NCBI GenBank assembly: GCA_003342895.1
Contig: PTFA01000011.1
Coordinates: forward strand, 4,353,988-4,417,987
Source of the DNA: Casuarius casuarius
Taxonomy: Eukaryota; Chordata; Aves; Casuariiformes; Casuariidae
DNA: 64,000 nucleotides
Direction: 5' to 3'
A program made the position numbers and the translations under genes. This document shows positions 34,901 to 47,165 of this stretch, in pieces (within the stretch, counting starts at the first letter, position 1; each line of letters starts with the position of its first letter). Below the pieces are notes generated by a model. The model searched no databases and was not told the DNA's origin. It saw nothing but the letters and a program-made list of their open reading frames with translations.

Positions 34901-37900
34901 TGCCGGCAAGAAGTGCCATACCCCTGATAAATTGCAATAGTGAGGTTGCCTTTATGCAGCTTGACTGAGCTCAGTGCTGGCTTCCCTGTGGTATCCTCCC
35001 TGCAGGGTCCTCTCCTTGTTCTCGTGTCAGCACCGGAGCCCCTCCATGAGCCATTGCAGGAGGGGAAAGTGGCAGAAAAACTTTTGTGGGAGGGAGGTGA
35101 GCTTTCCCCTGGAAAGGAAAGCAGATTGTGTGGTTGTGCCAAGTCAGGTCGCATTAAACCATGGGGGACTGTAATGTGGGCGAGGGGTTGTCGGTCCAGA
35201 CTCAGGGAAGCACCTCTGTGGAGCTTCTTCCTGGAGGCCTGCCCCATGCTGGCCAGGTGTCACCCCTGTTTCTTCTGGGTATTGTCTGGATCACAAAACC
35301 AGGTGGTTCAGCCCGTCCTGGTCTTTTGACTGGCTTGTTTTGGTGGAGGACATAGGGATGAGAGATGAGTGTAAGGAAACGTTTACCGCGCATTGAATAC
35401 CTAATAGCTTCTGTAACGAATCCATCGGATGTGTTACTGAAAGCATCCTAATGATCTTGATGTAATGGGTATGAGCTTTAAAACTACTTTCTGGGAAGCT
35501 CAACCCAGGATTTTGGTGTGTGGAGGAGGAAAGCGGGGATCCCTGCAGGGGTGCGCGAGGTGGTAGGAGCTGGGCCCTTTGGGGCATGGTGGTGCCAAGA
35601 GGTACTGTGCGTTGGGGAGAGCTGGGGGAGGTGGTACGTGTGGCTTTGGTGTTAGAGGGACATAACTTGGGAGACCCGGCTCAGGACCAACTACTGCTGG
35701 TAATGCAGAAGTGTAGATCACCATCTATGCAGCTGTGTCGAGGCCAGTTACGTCCCTAAAATAGACTTAATCCAAGGGAAGGGTAATTTTCTTTATTGCG
35801 ATGTCTGGGTTTTGGTGGAAGAGAGGGAGACGTGTGGAGGACTGTGGCCCCAGCCAAGGTGAGCCCCTGATGGGCACTCTAAAGGCTGGGCTCTAGCCGT
35901 GCATGCTGGAGGCTGACACAGCGCTCAGGCCGCAGTAGCTAGGGCAGAGGAGCAATGTCCTGGCTGACTTGCCTCAATGACCCTTCCTGACATGCTAAAA
36001 TCTAACCTCCTGATAGGCAGTGGCCTGAGAAAGAAGAGGGCTGCTTCTTGGCTGCAAAAATGATGGGCCATCGTATCAGGATAAGTAACTTGGTAAGACT
36101 CCCTCAACCTCTGTCCACCTCTGGTGCTGCCTGAAGAGTTGCATGAGAAATGAGAGTTCACCAAGTGCTGGGGAGCTCTCAGTCAAGCCATGGAGATCCA
36201 TGAGATTGGCAGTGGTGAAAGCATGAAAATGGGGCTAGAGACAGCAGAAATCTGGTTTTCAAATGGATGTTCCAATTTAAAATCATGTATGTGCTTGTGA
36301 GTGCTGTGTTACAGGTCCTTGTAGTTCCTGAAGGAGTCAGCATCAGTTTCTAAATTGTTCTTGTGAGGTGGATGCAATTCTTGAGTGCAGGGTGAGAGGA
36401 GGCTTCTGGGGAAGTGTGCTAGTGAGCTAAACGGTGGGAAGCCAAAAATAAATTATCAAAAGAAAGAAATGAGAAATTAACAAAACTAAACAGGCTACGT
36501 AGCTCTAAGGAAAAGGGTGTTGTATTTGAAAGCGTATTTTTGATAATCCATTTGCATAGTCATCTTACAGATAACTATGCTATTTTTACCTTCTTTGCTT
36601 TGGTGACATTTCACTGTCTATATAATGTTTTAGCATCTGCATTCTTTCCTAGTGTACAGGCAAAACATTTGCTAATTTTGAGTTGGCTTTGTAGAATTGC
36701 TCTGCCTCTTGGCTGTGAAATAAGTAAGAATACGGTTCTTAAAAATACTGCTTTATTTTAAAGGTACATAGCTGGCGCTATTCCCCTTCTAACCCTCCTC
36801 CCCCATTTTTTTAATAAAGTCTCCTATGTCTGCAATAAAATTTGAATGGGGAATATATTCCCCTACCTTTTCAAAAATAGTAAAGATTGTGCCCTCGACT
36901 CCCCAAAATGGAAAAGTAGTGCTATTTGGGTTGCACATAGTAATTTTTTGGGGAATGAATGCCAGATCAAGGGCATTTGCAAATTCTTCTTTCTGTGTGT
37001 TTGCAGGGGCTGTGGCACTGCTAGCAGGTTGCTCACAAACGGTGGCTTAGATTACCTCTCTTGCAGGCAGCAGCATTTGCATCTTGCTATACCTATTTGA
37101 TCTGCAAGTTGTGGTGAGAGCTCTATACTTGAATTCTGATTTTCTGAGTAGCAGCCTGCAGTCATTAGGGCAGTGCTTAGATCCCAGAGGCTTTTTCTGT
37201 TTTCATCCTGTTTCAGTAACTGTCTCTCTTGTTATCTTGTTTCTGAATATTTTTCTCTTGTAAAAGGAGACTGTTTGTTGCAGCTGTTAAACCTCAAATG
37301 TTTTGAATTTCCCTTAGGGAAGAGGAGGAAGAGTTCCTGAAAGCAGTGAGGTTTCTGCATAAAAAGACTATAGAAACCCCTACCTGTGTTTCCCAAGCAT
37401 ACAGCCAGGGGATATATTGGTGTTGTCCTACCCAAATGAATTCTGGCTAATTCAACCTGTGATTCTTCTCTCTTGGTATCTTGCAGGGGCTTAATGTGGT
37501 AGTTGAAGTCTCTTTTCTCTTTGGGATGTAATGGTGCTGAATGCCTCTGGTTGCTTTTGTCAGAGCAGCGTAGCCAAGAGGTGTCAGAGGAAATTACAGA
37601 AGTTTGTTTGGTCTCCTGGCTGGAAGTAATAATGCGTGTTTTAGTGAAATGTGCATTGAATAAACATTGGGTAAGTCTCCTAGGATAAGCTCTGTATGGA
37701 AGCTGTTGTCTGGAAACATACTTCCCTTCACAGCAGCACTTTATAAAAAGGTTTGTAAAAGAAGAATTTTGCAGTATGTGTTTGGTCCCCAGCAGTTCAG
37801 TGGTTTGTTGTGTTCCTTGTTATGTTTCCTTTAAAACAAACCAACCAAACTTATCAGAGGATTGTCCTAGCAAAATTCTCCCGTGCCTAGTGTTGTCAGC

Positions 37901-39561
37901 GTTCGTTCCTTCTCCCACTTCTACAGGGCAGGTGGTTAATCCGGGCTGAGGCTTGACCCAATGCTGTACTGCTGTTCTGGGTTAGTCCCTCAGTCCTGCT
38001 TAAGTCTGTCAGTTCTGCCTTGGTGGTAGGAGACTGGTTGTGTTTGGTTCATGCCTCTCTGCTAGACTGGAGTGGGATGGAGTAGCAGTCCCTAGCAGAA
38101 CAGGCTAGCAAGTCAGTGAGGTGGGCTGTGCGGGAAACCAGATCAGCTTTGCGCTGTAGCTGTTGTTTTTCTTTGGGGGGGAGAGGGGTGTCTTTTCTCC
38201 TTATGCAGTGCCGCACTGCTCTGAAGTGCTTGGGGAGGGATGTGGGGGGCATGCTTAGCTTGCTCGTGGTGGGAGAATGGAGTGGGCGATGGGAAGGGCA
38301 TGACTCCTTCATGATCATACTTGGTGAGGGTGAACTACTTGCACTCCTTATTGTTGCTTAGCTTTCTAGTACTTCCCTTAATGCTCAGATGTGTGGTAGC
38401 ATTGGTGAAGCAGTGCATAACTTGTAAAATCGACTTTATTTTGCAGCAGTAGCTGTCTCCAGCTTCTCTCCCACCTAATCTGGTGGGTTTTAGTCTTCCT
38501 GCAAGTGGGAAGAAAGGAACATTGTAGTGGTATGGTAAAAGTTCCAAAAAAAGAAAAAAGCCACCCCACAAAAAGGGAGGGAGAAAAAAAAAACCCTTCT
38601 GCAGTAATGGAAGTCTCTGTGGCTCCATTTTGTCTCGCTCTGTGACCCGCTTGACCTCGTTGCCTCTGTTTCCCTGCGTACCCCAGCCCTGCAGTTGTGC
38701 TCCAGTGGGTAACTTCCCACACAGCACAGTCGCTGGCCAGTGCCCGTCGGCCTTGGGAGAGGTTTCCCTCTGGATGGTACGTGCGGCAATGTTGTTAGTG
38801 GGATGTGGCATAGGTCCCTGACTGTCTACCCCACATGCCATGGGGCTTGTGTTGACCATAGAGCATGGATACAGTAGGGCAGCCATCTGTGTTTCCTTAT
38901 GCAGTTGCAGGTCACAAAATGCCAAACGCTCAGCAGTTTGGGACACTTATTCTGTGCTCACGTGCCTAGCTGTTAATCTCCGCTGAGGGGTCCTGAGACT
39001 TTCAGGAGGGGAGTCCTTGAAGACGGCATGGTTAGAAAAGAAGAGCATAGCAAGGTGGTCGCCTGTGACACCTGATGAGTGCCGGGTGCGTGCTGACCCC
39101 CGCAGAGAGTGGAGAAGGGGTTGCCTCTCCCTCCTCTGTGGCACAGGGACACTGCTTAGCCAGAGGTGGTGGCACAGCAGAGGTGTCCTCTACTGCGCTG
39201 CAAGGCCCAGCCCCTTCCTCAAGGGAGCCCAACTGGATGGGTCAGATCCGGAGTCATGAATGCCTGACGCCTTTTATCCTTGCATCGACGCTTCTCCAAC
39301 TCTATCTCCATCCAGGGTGGAGACAACTTAATAACTTCCCCCTCATGGCCTGGCCTGAGACCAAGGCTCAGGAAATCTTGTCAGCATTTTCACCTCCTGA
39401 TGAGCTAGGGCTCTGCTTTAAATTTATGTGCCCAACAAAATGTGTCCTTGAACTAAGCTGGTGGAAAACAACTCTGAGCTGAAAAAGTTTTATAAAACAA
39501 CCATGTTCTTCAAACGTGAACATGGCGCTCTGCTGCGTTACGGTTTCCAGGCTGTTGAATT

Positions 39562-39579
39562 GGGGGGGGGGGGGGGGGG
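39562..39579 (+). repeat. Poly-G run (18)
   Basis: An uninterrupted run of 18 G in intron 1. Such runs are error-prone in sequencing, so its length is uncertain. Confidence 0.9.
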
Positions 39580-40794
39580 ATGGGTAGGGGAAGCAGGCAA
39601 GTTGCCTCCTTTTGTCTTCCCTCTTTCTGTGTAGCAACTACAACCAAAAGCGTCTTCCCAGGCAGCAAGTCTCCCAAGCCCTGCTCGCTTTGCCAGAACA
39701 GCTGGATGCTTGCTGATAGGAATCAGTGGTGACATGAGAAGCAGTTTCCTTGTTCTTGCTGTCCCTAGCCCAGCACCTGGTGTCTGGCGTCAAGCTCACT
39801 TAGCTTGCCATCTCACTCCCTCCTTTCTCAAGGAGAGACCAAATGCAGGAGGCTGTGGCTGCAGGAGGCCTTGGCAGGAGCAGGCGCTGACCTGCCCTGG
39901 TGCCTACCAAACCTGGCAGAGAGCAGGTGGTGGTGAAGGGCTTGGGCTGGACACCTCCCTGTCCTTGGATGGCAGCAGCCTTGGGCATGGGAGCTGGCTT
40001 GTGTGTGCTTTGGGACGGATACCAAGAGCCCACTGAGCAGCCAACTGTGCCTTGTCTTGTGAGCTTGCACAATGCATTTAACCTTGTCTCTATGTCCAGG
40101 AATGGCAATAGTATTTCATACCTGTTGTAGACAGACATTTGTGAAGCTGTGCTAGAGGGTATTTAAATGCAACTTAGGCCAACTCTGACTGCTTAAGGTG
40201 CTATAGTAAACGGGAGAGGAGGGATAGCATCAGCAGCTCCTTTGGGCTTGCTCTTCTCTGAAGCTAGTCCTGCTTTTGGCTCTGTCTCCGACTCCCTTCC
40301 TTTCTTTTCCCCATCTTTACACTGGTCTTCCCTGGATTTGTCAGTCTCTGATGGGCCTGGAGTGTGTGTGGCATTTTGGTGTGGCTGCTGTGTTGGTTTA
40401 ACTTGCGTCAGTCAGTCACTGTTAAGGTCTATAATCAGTGTAAAATCTCTGGGGTGTAGCTATTTACAGAAAAAAAACCCTTCCTGACTTGCATCAAACA
40501 AGAGTTTTATTCTTGTTAATTGAATTCCTCTAGAGTCTGATAACTTGGGTATGTTGAAATCAGATAAATAAAAAGCCTCTCTCCCTGGTAGCTACCACAC
40601 ACCAAAAGGTAAGACTTTCCTTAACTCCCTGATCAGAAGAGACTAGGCTCTGCTAAATAAGTAGCTGAAGATCAAAACGTCTGCATCCATCTTCTAATCC
40701 TGGAATTTAGGCAGGAGGATGACAAGTGTTGGGTACTGGTAGAGGAAGGGTTTGCCCCTCCCCCAGCCCCTTCTTAACTGATTAGGAAAGTGGG

Positions 40795-40810
40795 TTTTTT
40801 TTTTTTTTTT
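40795..40810 (+). repeat. Poly-T run (16)
   Basis: A homopolymer in intron 1 with no attached element recognised. Confidence 0.9.
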
Positions 40811-41224
40811 AATTAAAGTGGCAAATGCTGTTTAGCCACCCTAAGACACGTCTTCTGTGTATAGAAACCGGGACCATGCTCTGGCATGCAGGAGGGCGTC
40901 TGGACTTGTGCCTGAGGTGTGGTATTATGGAGCTGAGGAAAACTCCTCAAAAAAACTCAACCCATAGCTTTTCCCAGATTCTGGATATGAAACGAGGTGG
41001 CGGTGGCCACAGTGGTTGAGGGCACATCCTCTTCTTCATTGCATCTCTCGCTTAGTTCTTGGTCATGGCGCCTAAGGTGAGGGCCCCTCTTGTTCAGTCA
41101 ATGCTGCTCCCTAGTCGAGGTCGGCCACTCTCCCTGTGCCCATATACCCCTGTGGTAGCGAGGTATGTGGCTTGCCAGTGCTGACCCTTTGCCAGCAGTG
41201 CATGTGCTTGTTTTCAGCCAACAC

Positions 41225-42330
41225 CATTCTCCTCCGTGAGGTCTTCTTGACTTCCCCCTACCCTGCCATTTCCTAGTCTCACCATTGCTCTTGCACTCTG
41301 GACTTAGGCTTCCCCCTCCTTCTGTCACCATTCCTGCCCCATAGCTGTTTCCATCACCAATGCAGTGGCATCTCCCCCCACTCCCTGGGATGCTTTCTGC
41401 CTTCTCTCCCATCTCCCAGCCCCACCATCTGCTGCCTCTGCTCCTGCTGTCATGTAGTGGCGTGCTGCCGGCGCAGGTCTTGTGACCATGCTGGCTTCCC
41501 ATCACAGAGAGCCCTCTGCTCATTCTATTCTGCCTTGTTCCTAATGATTTTGCTTTTGCTTTGCTGAATGATATTTTTCCCTAGGCCTGATAGCCCCTTT
41601 TCCACCTTCAGGTTTGTTCCTTAAGTCTTACTGACTTTCCAAAGAGGACTGCTGTACTGATAAAAGCGCACCTGGACCCAGTGGTTTGCCTTGTGCTCCT
41701 CTGCTTCTCCTTGCCTTTTTCAGATATAGATTTCCTGACCTCCATCCTCTAGCCATTTTGCTTTGCTTCCCAGCTCATTTGCCCTCACCTCTGTTACTCT
41801 CTTTGCTACTCTTAGCCTCTCCCCCTCAACGCAAACCTGCTTTATCTCCTCCCTCCTCCTTCAGCAGCTGCTTTGTGCCCTCAAGCTCCATGGGCTGCTC
41901 TGTCTGGAGTTCTTGCTTCCCAGCCCAGACCTCTGCCTGGTCAGTTTGTGGCCATGATTTACTTTGCAAGGGCTTTCTTAATAGTTCTTCTCTGTCATGC
42001 TCTGTCTTTATCTTCCTTGACTTAGCAATTGCCCTTGCAATAACCACTTCTGTTCTCTTTCTTGGAATAGTTTCCTCCTAGTCCTGTTGTTTTTGCCTTC
42101 CTATGAAGATCCCTCCCCAGCCTCAGCTTTTTTTGAGGCATTACAGAGCCCTTTCTGTGGTCCTCTCCACCTTTTCCTATATTCCCTGTCCCTGGGTAAT
42201 GTTATACACTTACTAAAAAAAAAAAAAAAGTACTGGTGTCATTCTGCTGATGTTACAGGTTCTTATTTATGTTCAAATTAAAATCTTGCCCCCTGTCTCT
42301 AGCACTTACCTGTGTGTGCACATGTTTGTG

Positions 42331-42363
<33 letters not shown>

Positions 42364-42700
42364 CTGCTTAAGACTTGTAAGTATCAGCACTTCCTATCCT
42401 TCTCTGCATCTGAAATTTGTCCTGGTTTTTTGTGCTTTCTTCCCATTCCTGTGAATCCTTAAATTGGTTTCTCCTCCTCTGCCATGCCAAAGCTAAGACA
42501 GTTGTCTTCCCTTTAAAAGCCCCTTTTAGCCTTATTCCACCTTGTCTCTTGCAGTGCTGAAACCTTGGCTCTTCCCTCCCTGTGGTTTGTGATTCCCAGC
42601 CTTTGTCTCTCACTAGATTTCCTTAGGCTGGTTTCTCAGAGAACTGTGGCTTATCTGATGGCGCTGCCTCCCTCTGCCTCCCCTTCCTGCGTAACCTGGG
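41225..42700. repeat. Long pyrimidine-biased tract in intron 1
   Basis: For about 1.5 kb the + strand is strongly enriched in C and T (for example 41,690-42,180 and 42,360-42,650) without a short repeating unit. It includes a poly-A run (42,215-42,229) and a 30-base poly-T (42,334-42,363). No coding exon is recognised. It could be a decayed repeat or simply strand-asymmetric intronic DNA. Confidence 0.55.
42334..42363 (+). repeat. Poly-T run (30)
   Basis: This is the longest homopolymer in the window, lying inside the pyrimidine-biased tract. If an antisense retroelement tail, its body would lie to the left on the minus strand, but I do not recognise one. Confidence 0.92.
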
Positions 42701-45700
42701 AGCCCTTTGGCCAACTGCACGCAAATTTGACAGGAGCAGAGCTCGCGGAGATTAACAAGTCCCTACAAGTTTTGTGAAGAATAGCTAGCCGAGTCAGGGA
42801 GCAGCAGGGGGCTGAAGGAGACCCTTTTCTTTAAAGGCTCTCGCTCTGCCTCCAAATGACTGCGGCAGCCATAAGCGAAGCTTCGGTTGAGGCTTCCCAT
42901 CAAATCGTTAGTCTTGGAGACAGCCTCTCTACTGATGGCGTAGGAAGCTAGGCTTCATTAATTCCCTTGCTCTTAATGCTTTTGGCTAAAAATGGGGGTC
43001 TGGCGCCTTTTTTTCCCCCTTCCCTAGTGAGCAGTCTGCAGTGAGCCCCTGCAGCCCTGCTTCCCTTGATGCTTTGCCGCGAGGCCTGTTAGAAACCTGG
43101 CATCAGTGGTCTCCCAGCCAGCTCTCGGCATTTCCTACTGCATGGACTCGCTCTGCCCTTCTCCCCTGCCTCCCTCTATCCATCTGCCGCCCCTGTCATA
43201 AGGTGCGGTTTTCCTAGTATGGCTGAGCTGATGTAATATCCCAGCTGCTAATGAAAGGTGATGTGCTGCCCCCACCCTCTAACCCCACAGGGAAAAAAGT
43301 GTTCTTGCTCTTTTCCTCAGTGGAAACAAATAACACTTTCTTTGGGTGGTTTTTCTTTCAGCTTGCTATGGGGTCAAGGATGGGGAAGAGATGTGCGTGT
43401 GCTGCTAGGAGCAAAGTGAGTGGGGAAGCAAGAGAGCTTCTTTCCATGGCAGCTGGGCCTTAAATCAGCTTAACTGCACAGTAAAACCACACTTCTAACC
43501 TGAATTTCTCAGGATGAAGGCATTTCTGCTGTGATGCCTCTGCAGGAGCTCACACAGTGAGGCTGCTCCGAGGAGGACTGCTTAGTGCTGAGCTGTGCAA
43601 ACAAGAACCTACAGCAGTGGTGAATGCAGTCCCAGTGCAATGGTCCTTCACATCTGAGTCTCCTCCTTACTCCTTGGCGATAATACCATGTTATGACTGG
43701 GTCTGAGAAGGGAGGGAGGAGCATGCATTTCTTCCCGATGGGATACAACAGTGACATAAATGCTTCTGCATCTCTTTTGTTTCTTCCCAAATGCCAGAAA
43801 GCACCTGTTCTCCCTTTTGAAAGGGGAGCCTTGGTAATTTGGAGACAACTGCTGAAAGTCTCTGCAGCATGTCAAGCTAATAAATTAACCTGTAAAAAGC
43901 CAAAGAGTTCTGACATCTTAATTAGCAGTAAGAGGCAGCAGGTAGCTGAAGCAGCTCACCGGATCTGTGTCTCAGTTTCAGGGATGATCTCTAACTGAAT
44001 CACAGAGCTTATGAGAGGCAGCATCTTGCTGGCACGTAGTGAACGGAGATGACACCAGAAGAATTTAGGGGGAGAATGGAAACTGTGGTTGTGTGGCCAT
44101 GCTTTGCATTCTTGTGATCCTTTATGGTGGGGTGGAAAAAAACATTTTAGATAAATGCATGGTTTTAGACACCACACTTCACTTTAGGAATAACTTCATT
44201 TGCTGTTTACCAGAAAGCTGCTTCTGCTGAAGAAAAGGTACAAAATGGCAACTTTGTCTTGCAAATCGGATGTTCTCCTGCTAATGGCCACAGCTGAGGG
44301 GCATGAATGTTTTTTTAGCATGCTAAAAGAAAGCAGGAAAGATGGCTCATGGCTGTGTTCATTTCTAGATACTGCAGTTTATATCTCTTTGCAGTGCTCT
44401 TTTTGCAGGATTGTGTGTGCAAAAGCAGGTGAGGATCCAGATGCAGAGCCCATGCCACAGAATACAGCTGAAGTGCTGCAGGAACTCTGCCCTTTGGGAG
44501 GCAGTCCTGAGTCACAGCGCAGCTGATAAAGAGCGTGCATGAGGTGGCCTGAGATCCTCTGGTCTACCTTGGATAAAGGTTAGGAAAAGCAGGAGGGAGG
44601 GATGTGCGGCAGTGTAGTTCATCATCAGCTCTTCAAAACTTTCCATATCTGTTTAACAAATTATTGTTAAGTCTCTCTTAGAAAGCAAATGATTTGGAGA
44701 TGAGCAATTGATAGATGGCTATATGAGGATGCAGACTTGGAGCTTGAAAAAGGAGATGCTCCTGTGTTAGCCCAGAAGAACAAGCATGTGAGTAAAGGTC
44801 CTAGAGAAAGTCAGAGGGAGCTGAGCTCCTAAACATCATTGTTACCCAAGTAAGGAAAGACCTGGAGCCACTTGGAGGAAGGGACAGGGGAAAAGCCAGA
44901 CAAGCAACTTCCAGGAGTATAGAAAGGAGGGCCAAATTACCAGAGTTTCTTTTAGAGATAAATGGAGAGCATTGCACTTGGGTGTGCTCCCTCCCGCCGC
45001 TCATTTAAAATGAAGACAGTGAGAAGCTTTCTTCAGGAAGAGGAAGTTTGGGGGAAGATCAGAAACCGAGGTCTTTACAGATCAGAAGTACTTTGGAAGA
45101 CATCCTCATGAAAGAGAGAGAATTCCTTTAATAAGAGGCTGGGTATTAAATACTATTTCCTTTTGGCAATGATATTCTGAAGGTGAGATGTGGGACTCCA
45201 CACTGTCTCCTGGGAGAATGTTTTAAGCATCTGGGATGTTATGAGGTGTATTACAGTAATAATCAGGGCAGTCTGTTGTTTAATAGTGGGAGTGATTGCA
45301 GAGCATGTAGGAAAATGAAGAAAGAAGTGACATTAAAATGTGGTTGAGTGTGAAACAGAATGAAGTTTCTTATTGCCTGAGAGTGAGTGATCACACAGGG
45401 AATAATGTTTGACAATTCTAAAACTGACCCTGACTGTTAAACATGTAGGACCTGAACAATAAAGAATGATAATAAAAAGAAATTCAGAGGCTGCAGGCTA
45501 TAATGAACTATGTCAGAAATTTTCTACCTAGCTTTGTAGCTCTAACAATTTCCTTTTTTTTTTTTTCTTTATAGCTTAGGAACACAGACCATCTAAGAGT
45601 TCAGCAATTCGAAATTTATGTTGACACTACATAGCTTTGGCACTAGCATGACAATGCTGAATCTTTTAGAGGTCTGGGAGCACTACTAGAGATGCTGAAC

Positions 45701-46924
45701 TAAATGGTTTGTCCTTATACGTGTTTTAAGAGCTAAAAGAACAGAAGCAAAAATGCACATACAGATGTTGGGAGACTTCACATTTTGTGCAGGGTCACAC
45801 TAAATCTTGCAGTGAGTACCTGTGGATGTATCTTCAAAGTTCATGCTGGGAAGGCAGTAACAAAGCCATTCCTTCGAAAAATAAAAAAGCAAGCAACGAC
45901 TTAGGTATTCCAGCCAGGCCACTGTAAATGCTGCCATGTCAGTATGGTGATGCTTAAGCAAACCTGAAACAAGCAGTAGTGATGCAAGTCGCTAGGGCAT
46001 GTATTCAGTGGGCTGTAGGAAAGAAGAAATTCCTAAGGATAAGACACAGGGAGCAGTACAAGTTAGAAGTAATGTGTGGGCAAATCAACACTTCCTGCCT
46101 GCATATTTTCAATATAAATATAATCTGCAGGGAGCTTCTGCTTGCGTATTTTTCCCATGATGATAAGGGTAATGATGAAATGGTATATGAAGAATACACT
46201 GATCTAAGAGTTCGGGAATTTCTATTCTGACCTTGGAGGAAGAGAAATAATTGATTAAATAGATTCTGTACTTGAAGTAGAGGCCATCCTGTGAAAAGAG
46301 CCTGTAGTGCTACCTGAACTCTCTGGAGTTCTGTGAGATGAGTCAGAACTGACATTTCCTTTGAGGGATACAAGAATTTCAGATTATAAGGGACTCTCTT
46401 CTCAGCAACTTTGCAGGAAAATCTGCTAATTATAATAAGCAGTGGGTGCTTATTAACCTGTAGGACAGTCACCTCCATCTTTCTCTCATACCTTAGCATG
46501 TGTTGCTATCCACCTTTTACAACAGGTACACTTTGATCCACCAACTTCTTCAAAGCCCTTATGAAATAAGGAGGCTGAGCAGTGCAGGTTCCTGAGCTCA
46601 AGGACCTACGTGCAGAATGGATGTTCAGCCATTCTTCCTACTTTTGTTAATATGGGGTATCCCCCTTTTCTCTAACCGCACTTGTAGTTTGCTTCTGGAC
46701 GTGTGTCTCCATGACTCTTCAAAGAAAAACAATACTGACTTAAAGAGTAGTTTTAGAATTTAATGCAGCCAAATAAGTTTAAATCTATTTTCTGATGGGG
46801 TGGCTGAAGGACAGAACTGGAAGAGCAGTGAGATCTCATGCAGTATATCCCCCAGGGCAGGTTCATCTCCACCTATAGTATTCCTGCAGAAGTTGAATGT
46901 CTGTTAAAAGGAGCCCTAATGTGA

Positions 46925-47165
46925 GAGACTTCACAGTCCCACAAAGCAGTCTCCCTGGTGCCTCATTTTCCTTGCATCAGGAAAGTTAAAAATATATCCA
47001 TCCCCCTGTCTAACCTGAATCTCTCCTGTTCAAGTTCAAGCCTATTGTTTCTTGTCTTCTCCATGTCCAACATAGAAAATGAATTATTCCTTCCTCCTTC
47101 CAGCATTTGTAGAGGTCTAAGGGCTGTAGTAATAGAGGTGATCTGTGGCTCAAGAATAAGCCATT
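46925..47165 (-). repeat. CR1-type LINE 3' fragment (antisense)
   Basis: The series CTCCCTGGTGCCTCATTTTCC, GGAAAGTTAAAAAT, TCTAACCTGAATCTCTCC and TTCAAGCCTATTGTTTCTTG follows the antisense CR1 3' region, whose usual words include 'CAGTGCTTCATT', 'AGTTTTTCCTAATATCTAACCTAAATCTC' and 'TTTAAGCCCATTGCTTCTTGTC'. Strongly diverged and truncated; no open reading frame is expected in this part. From memory of the family. Confidence 0.6.
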
